Source: Agrobacterium tumefaciens (GTDB lineage Bacteria > Pseudomonadota > Alphaproteobacteria > Rhizobiales > Rhizobiaceae). Taken from it: a stretch of 64,000 nt of DNA. A program made the position numbers and the translations under genes. The stretch lies in NCBI RefSeq assembly GCF_005221385.1, contig NZ_CP039903.1, positions 1,612,001 to 1,676,000 of the forward strand, written 5' to 3'. This document shows, piece after piece, positions 10,993 to 19,744 of this stretch. The notes below the pieces were generated by a model. It worked only from the letters and a program-made list of their open reading frames with translations. It was not told where the DNA came from and made no database searches. The first letter of the stretch is position 1. Each line of letters starts with the position of its first letter.

Positions 10993-11056
10993 TTTTCTTG
11001 AAATTACAGTTGCGCTTGCCTTATGACACGACCCGAGTGCTTAAGCACACGCAAAG

Positions 11057-11073
11057 TTTCGAATTATTCTAAA
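11057..11073. promoter_or_regulatory. Irr ICE-like box upstream of the suf operon
   Basis: TTTCGAATTATTCTAAA; on the minus strand it reads TTTAGAA-TAA-TTCGAAA, one base from a perfect TTTAGAA-N3-TTCTAAA palindrome. This matches the ICE motif bound by the haem-responsive regulator Irr in Rhizobiales. It covers the predicted start of the suf transcript, so binding would repress. Motif seen; regulator assignment inferred. Confidence 0.75.
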
Positions 11074-11077
11074 CTGC

Positions 11078-11106
11078 GTTCTAGAAAAGATGACAGAGTT
11101 CGTCAA
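11078..11106 (-). promoter_or_regulatory. Predicted sigma-70-type promoter of the suf operon
   Basis: On the minus strand TTGACG (11106-11101) and TAGAAC (11083-11078) are separated by exactly 17 bases. The start of transcription would fall near 11071, giving a leader of about 120 nt before sufS2. The -35 box overlaps the IRO-like site and the start region overlaps the ICE-like box. Start mapping would settle it. Confidence 0.6.
11091..11105. promoter_or_regulatory. IRO-like RirA operator (TGA-N9-TCA)
   Basis: TGACAGAGTTCGTCA has the exact TGA-N9-TCA form of the iron-responsive operator bound by RirA in rhizobia. It overlaps the predicted suf -35 box. Binding by RirA under iron-replete conditions would block the promoter. 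The divergent hydrolase gene starts 57 bp away and could also be affected. Confidence 0.7.
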
Positions 11107-11161
11107 GTCTTCTCATAGGCAGAATGCGGTTGGAGAATGAAAAAACACGACCGGAGTACCA

Positions 11162-11839
11162 ATGCCCGAAGTCATCTTTAACGGCCCTGCGGGTCGCCTC
11201 GAAGGCCGTTATCAACCCTCCAAGGAAAAGAGCGCGCCGATAGCGATCATCCTTCATCCGCACCCGCAGTTTGGCGGCACGATGAACAACCAGATCGTTT
11301 ATCAGCTCTTCTATCTTTTCCAGAAGCGCGGTTTCACGACGCTCCGGTTCAATTTCCGCTCCATCGGCCGCAGCCAGGGCGAGTTCGACCATGGCGCCGG
11401 CGAACTTTCCGATGCCGCTTCCGCCCTCGACTGGGTGCAGAGCCTGCATCCCGATTCGAAAAGCTGCTGGGTTGCCGGATATTCCTTCGGCGCCTGGATC
11501 GGCATGCAGCTGCTGATGCGCCGTCCGGAAATCGAAGGTTTCATGTCGATTGCGCCGCAGCCCAATACCTACGATTTCTCCTTCCTCGCTCCCTGCCCGT
11601 CCTCCGGCCTCATCATCAATGGTGATTCCGACAAGGTCGCACCTGAGAAGGACGTCAACGGTCTGGTCGAAAAGCTGAAGACCCAGAAGGGCATTCTCAT
11701 CACCCACCGCACGCTTCCCGGCGCCAACCACTTCTTTAATGGCAAGGTGGATGAGCTGATGGGCGAATGCGAGGACTACCTCGACCGCCGCCTGAACGGC
11801 GAACTGGTTCCGGAACCGGCGGCGAAACGCATTCGGTGA
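11162..11839 (+). CDS. Alpha/beta hydrolase (COG2945-like)
   Basis: A 225-residue cytoplasmic alpha/beta hydrolase. The sequence shows ILHPHPQFGGTMNN near the N-terminus (oxyanion region), the nucleophile elbow GYSFGAW with the catalytic serine, an aspartate in NGDSDKVAPEKD and a histidine in PGANHFFNGKVDE, giving a full Ser-Asp-His triad. The HPHPxxGG stretch is typical of COG2945-type hydrolases of unknown substrate. It is divergent from the suf operon and shares its upstream region, so co-regulation by iron is possible but unproven. It is followed by a large inverted repeat. Confidence 0.88.
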   Translation: MPEVIFNGPAGRLEGRYQPSKEKSAPIAIILHPHPQFGGTMNNQIVYQLFYLFQKRGFTTLRFNFRSIGRSQGEFDHGAGELSDAASALDWVQSLHPDSKSCWVAGYSFGAWIGMQLLMRRPEIEGFMSIAPQPNTYDFSFLAPCPSSGLIINGDSDKVAPEKDVNGLVEKLKTQKGILITHRTLPGANHFFNGKVDELMGECEDYLDRRLNGELVPEPAAKRIR

Positions 11840-11908
11840 TTGGCCGCGCATTTTCAGGGCAGGTCTTGATGTAGCCGCAATGATCGACAGCGGGCTTGGC
11901 TCAACCCC

Positions 11909-12054
11909 CCTCTGCCCTGCCGGGCATCTCCCCCTCAAGGGGGGAGATCGACCCGAGGCAAGGTCTTGGCCATCTCGACGGTTGAAAATGAAGTGCCAAT
12001 AAAGCGTCTTGCCGATCTCCCCCCTTGAGGGGGAGATGCCCGGCAGGGCAGAGG
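11909..12054. repeat. Large RIME-like inverted repeat, 42-bp perfect arms
   Basis: Arm 11909-11950 and arm 12013-12054 are exact inverted copies over 42 bases (CCTCTGCCCTGCCGGGCATC and on), with a 62-base spacer. Each arm also contains the local palindrome CTCCCCCTCAAGGGGGGAG. The whole gap between the convergent hydrolase and anmK genes is this element. It would form a very stable hairpin and likely works as a bidirectional terminator. Confidence 0.85.
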
Positions 12055-12074
12055 CGGGTGAGCCACACCCACCG

Positions 12075-13202
12075 TCATCCCTTATGCCGCATCAAAACCC
12101 CACCCGTCACCGGCTCCTTCACCCCCGTCGTACCGGGATAGGTCAGCGGCAAACCTTTAAGCGATCGCACTGCCAGATAGGCCCAGGCCTCCGCCTCCAT
12201 CGCCCCGCCATCAAAGCCCGCCTCTTCCGCCGCAATAACGCGCGCCCCAACCTTTGCGGTAAGGTCCGAAAATTCCTCCATGATCACCGGGTTCAACCGA
12301 CCACCACCACAAACGACATAGGTCTTTGCCGCCTCCGGCAAATAGCTCGCCGACTTCAGAATGGCAGCCCCCGTCAGATGCGCCAGCGTCCGTGCCCCAT
12401 CCGCCAGGGAAACCTCACCCTTTGTCGGCGGCACGAAATCGCCGCGATCGAGCGAGCGGCGGATATTGGCTGAAAAAAACGGGCTTTCCATATAACGCGC
12501 CACCAGCGAGGCAACGACGCTGCCGCCCGCCGCCGTCCTGCCGCCCTTGTCGAAGGCTTTGCCGGTATGGGCCTCGATCCACTGGTCGATCAGCATATTG
12601 CCGGGGCCGCTGTCGAAGGCGGCAAGTCGCCCCGCCTCGCCAATATAAGTCAGATTGGAGATACCGCCGATATTGACGAAAACGGCGGGCGTTTCGAACC
12701 CGTCAGGCAGATTGGCGGAAAGCGCCATGTGATAGGCCGGGATCAGCGGCGCGCCCTGCCCGCCATGTACCATGTCGTTGGCGCGCATGTCATAGACCAC
12801 ATCGATGCCGGTTTCGGAGGCCAGCAGTGGTCCGTCACCGATCTGCACGGTCAGTGCCTCATCCGGCCGGTGCAGCACCGTCTGGCCATGAAAACCAATG
12901 ACGTCGATATCGCCGGCTTCAAGCCGGTGACGGTGCAGGAAGGACTTCACCGCCGCCGCATGGGCAAGCGTCAGCTTGCGCTCGGCCTCGCCCAAATCGC
13001 CCGGACGCTCACGCCGTTCGCGGATGGCCTTGGCTGTCGTGAGCGCCTTCTGCCAGATGGCGCGCAGGCCCGGATCGTAGGGAAAATAACCGCTCGGCCC
13101 ATGCCGCACCACGCTTTCGCCATCCGTGTGCAACAGGGCGATATCGATGCCGTCCATCGATGTGCCGCTCATCAGCCCGATCGCCGTTTTGATCTCGCCC
13201 AC
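12075..13202 (-). CDS. anmK: Anhydro-N-acetylmuramic acid kinase
   Basis: AnmK phosphorylates and opens 1,6-anhydro-MurNAc released by lytic transglycosylases, the first cytoplasmic step of cell-wall sugar recycling. The 375-residue protein shows [16 protein letters not shown] at the N-terminus, the [11 protein letters not shown] stretch with the catalytic region, [17 protein letters not shown] and the C-terminal VCGGGRLNP phosphate-binding loop. Length and motifs agree with the family. No other recycling gene is adjacent. It is divergent from tyrS. Confidence 0.96.
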   Translation of the reverse strand: MGEIKTAIGLMSGTSMDGIDIALLHTDGESVVRHGPSGYFPYDPGLRAIWQKALTTAKAIRERRERPGDLGEAERKLTLAHAAAVKSFLHRHRLEAGDIDVIGFHGQTVLHRPDEALTVQIGDGPLLASETGIDVVYDMRANDMVHGGQGAPLIPAYHMALSANLPDGFETPAVFVNIGGISNLTYIGEAGRLAAFDSGPGNMLIDQWIEAHTGKAFDKGGRTAAGGSVVASLVARYMESPFFSANIRRSLDRGDFVPPTKGEVSLADGARTLAHLTGAAILKSASYLPEAAKTYVVCGGGRLNPVIMEEFSDLTAKVGARVIAAEEAGFDGGAMEAEAWAYLAVRSLKGLPLTYPGTTGVKEPVTGGVLMRHKG

Positions 13203-13325
13203 CTGCCGCTCCCCTGCAATATCGAATCATGATGATGTGAATCCCGATATTCATGGCCGAAACGGGTGCACATTTCAAAAAACAATGATAAAGCCGCGAC
13301 GTTCATTGGCTGCTTACAGCATTGT

Positions 13326-13365
13326 GGAGCGTCCTTTGCGCGTCCGAAAGGACGTGCGGCGCTCC
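13326..13365. other. Compound hairpin upstream of tyrS
   Basis: GGAGCG...CGCTCC encloses GTCCTTT...GAAAGGAC within the 199-bp gap between the divergent anmK and tyrS genes. The structure lies 37 bases before the tyrS ATG. It does not look like a T-box. Whether it is a repeat remnant, an operator or a leader hairpin cannot be decided. The rest of the gap shows nothing recognisable. Confidence 0.45.
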
Positions 13366-13401
13366 AGCGACGGCAAAGATCAAACCAGAAAGTAAAAGGT
13401 T

Positions 13402-14655
13402 ATGTCCAGGTTCAAGTCCGATTTCCTCCGCACGCTCGACGAGCGCGGCTTCATTCACCAGATCTCCGATGAGGCAGGTCTCGACGAACTGTTCGCCAAG
13501 GAAACCGTGACCGCCTATATCGGCTATGACCCGACGGCTTCGAGTTTGCATGTCGGCCACCTCACCCAGATCATGATGCTGCATTGGATGCAGAAGACCG
13601 GCCACCAGCCGATCTCGCTGATGGGCGGCGGCACCGGCATGGTCGGCGATCCCTCCTTCAAGGAAGAGGCCCGCAAGCTGATGACGATCGACATGATCGA
13701 GGACAACATTACCTCGCTCAAGCACGTCTTCGCCAATTACCTCGATTACGACCGCGCCAATCACCCGGCACTGATGATCAACAATGCCGACTGGCTGCGC
13801 GGTCTGAACTACCTCGAATTCCTGCGCGATGTCGGCCGCCATTTCTCGGTCAACCGCATGCTGTCCTTCGACAGCGTGAAGACGCGCCTCGACCGCGAAC
13901 AGTCGCTGTCCTTCCTCGAATTCAACTACATGATCCTGCAGGCCTACGACTACGTGGAGCTGAACCAGCGCACCGGTTGCCGGCTGCAGATGGGCGGCTC
14001 GGACCAGTGGGGCAACATCATCAACGGCATCGACCTCGGTCACCGTATGGGGACACCGCAGCTCTATGCGCTGACCTCGCCGCTTCTGACCACTTCCTCG
14101 GGTGCGAAGATGGGCAAGTCGGCATCGGGCGCCGTGTGGCTGAACAAGGACCTGCTTCCGGTCTATGATTTCTGGCAGTACTGGCGCAACACCGAAGATG
14201 CCGATGTCGTCCGCTTCGCCAAGCTCTTCACCACCCTGCCGATGAATGAGATCGCCCGCATTGCGGCGCTTGGCGGCTCGGAAATCAACGAAGCGAAGAA
14301 AATCCTCGCAACCGAAGTGACGGCGATCCTGCATGGCCGTGCTGCGGCCGAAGAAGCTGCCGAAACCGCCCGCAAGACTTTCGAGGAAGGCGCACTGGCT
14401 GAAAACCTGCCCTCCATCGAGGTGCCGGCATCCGAACTCGAAGCCGGCCTTGGCGTCCTCTCCCTCATCGTCCGCGCCGGCCTTGCCGGCTCGAACGGCG
14501 AAGCCCGCCGCCACGTTCAGGGCGGCGCGGTTAAGATCAACGATCAGGGCGTTTCCGATGAGCGCCAGATGATCGGCACCGGTGAAGTAACCGGCGACGG
14601 CGTCATCAAGCTTTCGGTCGGCAAGAAGAAGCACGTTCTGGTGCGCCCGGCCTGA
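13402..14655 (+). CDS. tyrS: Tyrosyl-tRNA synthetase
   Basis: This 417-residue class I synthetase charges tRNA-Tyr. It has [16 protein letters not shown] (the HIGH-like motif), the tyrosine/tRNA region [11 protein letters not shown], and a KMSKS variant in [11 protein letters not shown]. The C-terminal S4-like RNA-binding domain is visible as [21 protein letters not shown]. It belongs to the bacterial TyrRS form common in Proteobacteria. An intrinsic terminator follows directly. Confidence 0.97.
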   Translation: MSRFKSDFLRTLDERGFIHQISDEAGLDELFAKETVTAYIGYDPTASSLHVGHLTQIMMLHWMQKTGHQPISLMGGGTGMVGDPSFKEEARKLMTIDMIEDNITSLKHVFANYLDYDRANHPALMINNADWLRGLNYLEFLRDVGRHFSVNRMLSFDSVKTRLDREQSLSFLEFNYMILQAYDYVELNQRTGCRLQMGGSDQWGNIINGIDLGHRMGTPQLYALTSPLLTTSSGAKMGKSASGAVWLNKDLLPVYDFWQYWRNTEDADVVRFAKLFTTLPMNEIARIAALGGSEINEAKKILATEVTAILHGRAAAEEAAETARKTFEEGALAENLPSIEVPASELEAGLGVLSLIVRAGLAGSNGEARRHVQGGAVKINDQGVSDERQMIGTGEVTGDGVIKLSVGKKKHVLVRPA

Positions 14656-14680
14656 AAAACCCACGCAAAACCTGTTATCG

Positions 14681-14704
14681 AGGGCCGCGAAAGCGGCCCT
14701 TTTT
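14681..14704 (+). terminator. Intrinsic terminator of tyrS
   Basis: AGGGCCGC, GAAA-type loop, GCGGCCCT followed by TTTT. It touches the stop codon of the convergent AsmA-like gene, so the hairpin may serve both directions. Confidence 0.85.
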
Positions 14705-17700
14705 ATTGGAACTCGAAAATCTGTCGGAAAACACCCGGCGCGATCAGCGACAGCGGATTGATCGTCAGCTTCGGCTGGTCCGTCTGGCCGGACAGTTTGA
14801 AAGTAATGCCGAGCAGACCCCGGTCGCGGCCGTTACCGAGGAAGATGCCGATGAAAGGCAACTCGCCAAACAGCCGGTTCAGGCCATAAGCGGGCATGAA
14901 GGTGCCCGTCATGTCCATGCGGCCGCTCTGGTCCTTGAGCAATCCCTGGAAGGTCGCACCGATCTGTTCACCGCGCACCACGCCGTTTTCCACCGCAACC
15001 GAGCCATTAACGTAGACCACCCGGGCAAAACCGCGCTGGAACTTCTCAGAACTGACATCGATATTGCGGCGAACTGCGTTGTTGAGGCTTCTGCCGTCTT
15101 CACCAGCGGGGGTGGCGACGATGTCCTGCAATTTCGCTTCGTTCACCACGGCGAAATTGCGCAGGTCCAGCGAACCGCTCCAGTCGCTGCCATTGGCGGT
15201 CGTCAGCGCCAGATTGAGAAGGCCGCCGCGGATACGGCTATAGATATTGGCGAAACGGGCAAGCGAACCGGCATCGCTGCTGGTCAGCGTCACGGTTCCC
15301 GTCGCGCCGCGATTGGTGGTCTGCGCCACCACCGCCTGGCCGTTGCCGGTGACACCACGAAAATCGATCGAACGCACCTTGCCGTCACGCACGCTGATAT
15401 CGGAACTGACATTGGCGAGGATCTCGTCGTTGAAACCATAGACCTTGTCGAACTGTGTCTTGATGGCAAGCGATGGTTGCGAACGCGATGTGCCGTCACC
15501 GCCGCCGGAAGAACTGCGCAGTTTCGAAAGGAACGGCCGGACATCCGCGGATTTTCCCGAGGCATTGATGATATAGCCGTTTTTGGAGGCCGCGACGGAA
15601 ACGGCGTAATTGTCGGCGGGCGACAGCTGCACTCGGCTGAGATCGGCTGAAATCAGCCCGTTCTTGCTGAAGGCGATATCGCCGGCGGCGCCGAAACCGT
15701 CCCCGTCGAGGGAAAAATCACTGATCGTCGTGCGGCCATCCACCGTCTCGGTGGTGAAGGCGGCTTTTGCCGGAATGCCGATGCCCTTGCTCCAGCCAAG
15801 CCCCGGCAGAATGATCGACGCCCTGGTCAGATCGAGCCGGATGTCCTGCCGTTTCGGATCTGCGCCATCGACTTCCATCACCGTCGTGCCGCCAAGAACC
15901 GAGGACAGTTCCGGCGCAAGCTTGGCAACCTGTGTCTCGTTCAGGGTCGCCTTCAACGACAGCGTCGAGGGGACATCGCCATTCTTGCGCACCGGCTCCG
16001 TCATCTCGATATCCATCGGCACGTCGTCCACACGGCCCTTGCCCTGAAGCTTGAGCTGCCGGTCGTTCAAAGCCATGAAACCGTCAAGCGCCGTCACCTT
16101 GTGGCCGGCAAAGGGCTTCGTCAGCGACAGGTTCTTCAGGTCCAGATCAGCCGTCCACACCGGCGGAGGCGGGTTCTGGCTGGACAGCAGTCCGACGGTC
16201 AGTTTTGCACTGGCCTTCACGTCACCGGTGAAATCCTCCGGTTTGAACTGCGTATCCTTCAACGCATTGATCGGCTTCAGTGTCGCAAGCTCGGCAACGG
16301 CATCCGCAGAGCCGGCCACATTCAACTCGACATTTCCAAGCAGCGGCTTGTCATAAACGTTGGAGATCAGAAACCGGCTGTTCTCCAGCGCAAGCGACCG
16401 GTTGGAGGGGAAATAGGATGTCGCCCGCTCGATGTCGACGGTCATGCCGCCGCCGACCAGGTTGAAATGTGCATCGACATCCCGAAGCGGCGGAATATCG
16501 CCCGTGGTGTTCAGCCGCGTATCGTCAATATCGAAGCGGATCTGCATTTCGCTCTCGCCGAGCACCAGCGGGCAGCCGGGACCGCACATCCGCCCCTGCG
16601 GAATGAATATCGCAATCGAGCCATTGGTGACCGTGCCGCCATAAAGGTTGGTTACCACCCAGTCACGCGGCTTGTGCGCCATCCAGAACGGCCAGAGCTG
16701 CTTGACCGCCGTGGCCTCCATCTTCGGAATCTGGCCGCCAAAGCTGATTTCCGGCGAGCCCTCACCGAAGCGGACTTTCAGCGAGCCTGCCATGTCTCCA
16801 AGCGGGCCAGTAACGTAAAGCGAGGGAACGTCGAGTTGCTTTGTCGCCGCCGTATATTGCCCATCCGCCTTCAGGCTGAAGGGAACCGGCTCCTCGCCAG
16901 AGGCTTCGGCCGAAGCAATCCCGTTGTCGACCCGGAGCGAAAGACCGAAACCTTCCTCCGTATCGCGAATTTCACCGGTAACCGGTATGATCGTACGTCC
17001 CAGCTCCAGCCGCGAATTGGCGATTACCAGGGTACTTTTTTCGAAATCATAACGCGCATTGACGCTGCCGGCCGTGAAAGGCTGGGCCTCGCCACCAATC
17101 AGAAGCGTTCCGTTGCCCATACCGACCGAAGCTTCCAGCTGGGGATCCTGCCCTTCCGCAGCACGCCGGGCGACAATGCTGACACCGGTCTTGACGTTCA
17201 GCCCCTCATGCAGATTGCCCTGCGGATCGAATTTTTCCAGAAACGGCCCGATATCGAAACCGTCGATCCGCGCCTGAAAACCGTCGATCACGCCGCCGGA
17301 TCCGGATGTCGTCAGCGATAGGCTGGCGATCTCACCGTTAAACAGCGTCTCGCCATCAAGCGAATATCCACCCTGCTGGTCGGGTGTGAGCGACAGTTCG
17401 CGTATCTCGATGGTACGTGGTTTTCCAAGCTCACCGGGCGGCAGATGCACCGAAACGCTGGAAATATCGATTTCCTCTGTGCCGCTGCTCAGGAAAGCCT
17501 GGGCGAGCTTGTCGAGCTGTCCGAAGGCGGCCTGCAATTGCTGCGGTACGGCGTCAAGCTTGATGCTGGAAAGATCAAAACCGTTACCCTTGGGCAAAAG
17601 CGCCGTGTCGAGCTCCATACCATCGGCTTCGAGGCTTTGTACCGAGATGCGGCCGGTCAGCAGCGCAAGCGGATCAAGCGCCATGCCGATCGCCCGGGCC

Positions 17701-18086
17701 CTGCTCAGATGCTGGCCGGAGTCCTTTTCGACGATGTCCACATCCTCGGCCACCAGCGCCAGCCGCAGCCCGGTGGAGAACCTTATGGCCGAAGAGCCGA
17801 TCCGGGCGCTGTAATGCGGCCCAAGCGCCCTCTCCAGCGCCTGTTGCGCCTGGCTGGAGAGCGTCTTGTCGATCGATCCCGTCTCGACGGAAAGAATAAT
17901 GCCGCCGATGGACAGGAACGCCAGCACAAAGAGAGCCGCGAAAATCTTGATAAGAGCGCGCGCCATGGAACGCGGCGCAGGGCAATGCACGATGATGGGA
18001 TCTTCGGCCTGTGCCGAAGGGAGATCATGCAGGGCGATGATATCGCGCCTGCCGAACTTGACCTTTTCACCCCTGACTTCAGCCAT
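14703..18086 (-). CDS. Large AsmA/YhdP-like envelope protein (DUF3971-type)
   Basis: A 1127-residue protein with a cytoplasmic N-terminal tail of about 45 residues, one membrane segment (about 47-67, IFAALFVLAFLSIGGIILSV) and a very long beta-rich periplasmic part ending in the AsmA-like C-terminal pattern (KLSGQTDQPKLTINPLSLIAPGVFRQIFEFQ). AsmA/TamB/YhdP proteins are thought to bridge inner and outer membranes and carry phospholipids. The N-terminal extension before the membrane helix is longer than in E. coli YhdP. It converges on tyrS and is divergent from bcp across a striking inverted repeat. Confidence 0.88.
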   Translation of the reverse strand: MAEVRGEKVKFGRRDIIALHDLPSAQAEDPIIVHCPAPRSMARALIKIFAALFVLAFLSIGGIILSVETGSIDKTLSSQAQQALERALGPHYSARIGSSAIRFSTGLRLALVAEDVDIVEKDSGQHLSRARAIGMALDPLALLTGRISVQSLEADGMELDTALLPKGNGFDLSSIKLDAVPQQLQAAFGQLDKLAQAFLSSGTEEIDISSVSVHLPPGELGKPRTIEIRELSLTPDQQGGYSLDGETLFNGEIASLSLTTSGSGGVIDGFQARIDGFDIGPFLEKFDPQGNLHEGLNVKTGVSIVARRAAEGQDPQLEASVGMGNGTLLIGGEAQPFTAGSVNARYDFEKSTLVIANSRLELGRTIIPVTGEIRDTEEGFGLSLRVDNGIASAEASGEEPVPFSLKADGQYTAATKQLDVPSLYVTGPLGDMAGSLKVRFGEGSPEISFGGQIPKMEATAVKQLWPFWMAHKPRDWVVTNLYGGTVTNGSIAIFIPQGRMCGPGCPLVLGESEMQIRFDIDDTRLNTTGDIPPLRDVDAHFNLVGGGMTVDIERATSYFPSNRSLALENSRFLISNVYDKPLLGNVELNVAGSADAVAELATLKPINALKDTQFKPEDFTGDVKASAKLTVGLLSSQNPPPPVWTADLDLKNLSLTKPFAGHKVTALDGFMALNDRQLKLQGKGRVDDVPMDIEMTEPVRKNGDVPSTLSLKATLNETQVAKLAPELSSVLGGTTVMEVDGADPKRQDIRLDLTRASIILPGLGWSKGIGIPAKAAFTTETVDGRTTISDFSLDGDGFGAAGDIAFSKNGLISADLSRVQLSPADNYAVSVAASKNGYIINASGKSADVRPFLSKLRSSSGGGDGTSRSQPSLAIKTQFDKVYGFNDEILANVSSDISVRDGKVRSIDFRGVTGNGQAVVAQTTNRGATGTVTLTSSDAGSLARFANIYSRIRGGLLNLALTTANGSDWSGSLDLRNFAVVNEAKLQDIVATPAGEDGRSLNNAVRRNIDVSSEKFQRGFARVVYVNGSVAVENGVVRGEQIGATFQGLLKDQSGRMDMTGTFMPAYGLNRLFGELPFIGIFLGNGRDRGLLGITFKLSGQTDQPKLTINPLSLIAPGVFRQIFEFQ

Positions 18087-18194
18087 ACGCCCGTGCTTGC
18101 CCCTGAATAGCTTTTGTTTCGCCGCAACACCGGAGCGGGATGGCGAAAAGTGTAAGCGGTTTTCGTCCGGAACCCCGCTCCAAATTCTTTAACC

Positions 18195-18249
18195 CAGATG
18201 ACGATTCAGATTACAGGTGAATTCGACCTGAAATCTCAATCGTGATCTG
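18195..18249. promoter_or_regulatory. Long imperfect inverted repeat between AsmA-like gene and bcp
   Basis: Arms 18195-18218 and 18226-18249 (24 bases each, seven-base loop) pair at 21 of 24 positions. The three mismatches (18200/18244, 18207/18237, 18213/18231) are spaced seven and six bases apart and are all like-with-like (G-G, C-C, A-A). The element lies 74 bp before bcp and 109 bp before the AsmA-like gene. There is no T-run, so a terminator is unlikely. It could be an operator, a cruciform site or a leader hairpin. Confidence 0.6.
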
Positions 18250-18322
18250 GACGACGCGCGGTTTCGCTATATATCGAATGTGGCGACTTTCACTCAACAT
18301 CCCGGCGAAAGAAAGGTAGATT

Positions 18323-18790
18323 ATGACAGACTTGACGATTGGCAGCCCGGCTCCCGACTTTACTTTGCCCCGCAACGGTGAAGGAACGGTGACATTGTCC
18401 AAACTTCAAGGCAAGGCCGTCATTCTCTATTTCTACCCTAAGGACGATACTTCAGGCTGCACCGCAGAAGCGATCGACTTCAGCGCGCTGGGCGCAGAAT
18501 TCGAGGCCGCCAACGCCGTCGTCATCGGCATTTCGCCCGATAGCGTCAAAAGCCACGACAAATTTGCCGCAAAACACGCGCTTTCCGTCATGCTGGCCTC
18601 CGACGAAGACCGCAAGGCTCTCGAAGCCTATGGGGTTTGGAAGGAAAAAAGCATGTATGGCAAGAAATACATGGGTGTCGAACGCACCACTGTCCTCGTC
18701 GCACCGGATGGCACAATCGCGGAAATCTGGAACAAGGTGAAGGTTGCGGGCCACGCGCAGGCTGTTCTTGAGGCTGCAAAGAAGCTCTGA
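18323..18790 (+). CDS. bcp: Bcp/PrxQ-type peroxiredoxin
   Basis: A 155-residue thiol peroxidase that reduces hydrogen and organic peroxides in the cytoplasm. It has the thioredoxin-like fold signature YFYPKDDTSGCTAEA with the peroxidatic cysteine at about residue 46. The usual TPGCT is TSGCT, and the resolving cysteine five residues on (as in E. coli Bcp) is replaced by isoleucine; no other cysteine is present in the protein. It therefore looks like a 1-Cys enzyme that needs an external thiol. It is followed after 15 bp by the DUF455 gene, probably in one operon. Confidence 0.95.
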   Translation: MTDLTIGSPAPDFTLPRNGEGTVTLSKLQGKAVILYFYPKDDTSGCTAEAIDFSALGAEFEAANAVVIGISPDSVKSHDKFAAKHALSVMLASDEDRKALEAYGVWKEKSMYGKKYMGVERTTVLVAPDGTIAEIWNKVKVAGHAQAVLEAAKKL

Positions 18791-18805
18791 AAAAACGGAC
18801 CCGAT

Positions 18806-19633
18806 GTGACGCCCCCGTTCAAAATCATCTCTCTGCGCGGCGGGGCGACGGATGCTGTTGCGAGCGCCGATCTCGACCGTAAAACCGCGCTGGCACAGGA
18901 AACGGCGACACGATGGTTCGAGCGTCGCCTGTCGTTGCGCTCGCCGCTCGATCCGCCCTTGCCCGAACGTCCGGGCAGACCGGAAAAGCCGGAACTCGTG
19001 CCGCCGACCGCCGTCGAGCGCCGTTCGCTTCACACGGTGAAGGGCCGCATTGCCCTGCTGCACGCCATCGCCCATATCGAACTCAACGCCGTCGATCTCG
19101 CGCTCGACATCGTCGCGCGTTATGCGAGCGAACCGGTGCCGCATTCCTTTTTCGACGGCTGGATGCAGGTCGCCTTCGAGGAGGCGAAACATTTCCGGCT
19201 GGTGCGCGACCGGCTCAGAAGCCTCGGAGCGGATTATGGCGATCTGCCCGCCCATGACGGGCTCTGGCAGGCGGCGCATTCCACCCGCAACGACCTGACC
19301 GCCCGGCTGGCGGTCGTGCCGCTCATTCTGGAAGCGCGCGGACTGGACGTCACACCTTCCCTGCAGGCCAGAATGCGGGAGACCGGCGATCTCGAAAGCG
19401 CCGCCGTTCTCGATGTTATCTATAACGACGAAAAGGGCCATGTCGCCATCGGCGCCAAATGGTTCCGGTTCCTCTGCGCCCGTGAAAAGAAGGATCCGGC
19501 CGCAACCTTCAAACAACTGGTGCGTGCCAATTTCCGCGGCCCCCTGAAACCGCCCTTCAACGACCTCGCCCGCGCCGAGGCCGGCCTGACGCCGTCCTTC
19601 TACCGCTCGCTGACATCCGTCAGCCACAGCTAA
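18806..19633 (+). CDS. DUF455 ferritin-like protein
   Basis: A 275-residue protein of the DUF455/COG2833 group, with a ferritin-like helical bundle. Likely metal ligands are visible as repeated E-x2-H-type pairs: LHAIAHIELNAVD, FEEAKHFRLV and NDEKGHVAIG. The family is annotated as ferritin-like from structure prediction; the reaction is unknown. A GTG start at 18806 is the first one after bcp and leaves a 15-bp gap, supporting co-transcription with the peroxiredoxin. An oxidative or iron-related role is inferred from this pairing. Confidence 0.85.
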   Translation: MTPPFKIISLRGGATDAVASADLDRKTALAQETATRWFERRLSLRSPLDPPLPERPGRPEKPELVPPTAVERRSLHTVKGRIALLHAIAHIELNAVDLALDIVARYASEPVPHSFFDGWMQVAFEEAKHFRLVRDRLRSLGADYGDLPAHDGLWQAAHSTRNDLTARLAVVPLILEARGLDVTPSLQARMRETGDLESAAVLDVIYNDEKGHVAIGAKWFRFLCAREKKDPAATFKQLVRANFRGPLKPPFNDLARAEAGLTPSFYRSLTSVSHS

Positions 19634-19744
19634 AACCGCACCAGGCAACTCTGCATAAGCGCAGATAGATGCTTCCGGCAAAACTTCGTTAACCTTAACG
19701 AATTATGATTTCCTGTGAGAAATCGGCCAGTCCGGAGAGAGATT

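Noticed and set aside
13203..13401. T-box-like leader for tyrS
   Set aside because: No T-box consensus (AGGGUGGNACCGCG) or specifier loop; only a compound hairpin is present, and T-boxes are rare in Proteobacteria.
13303..14664. 453-codon frame opposite tyrS
   Set aside because: Antisense of a universal gene, no recognisable motif.
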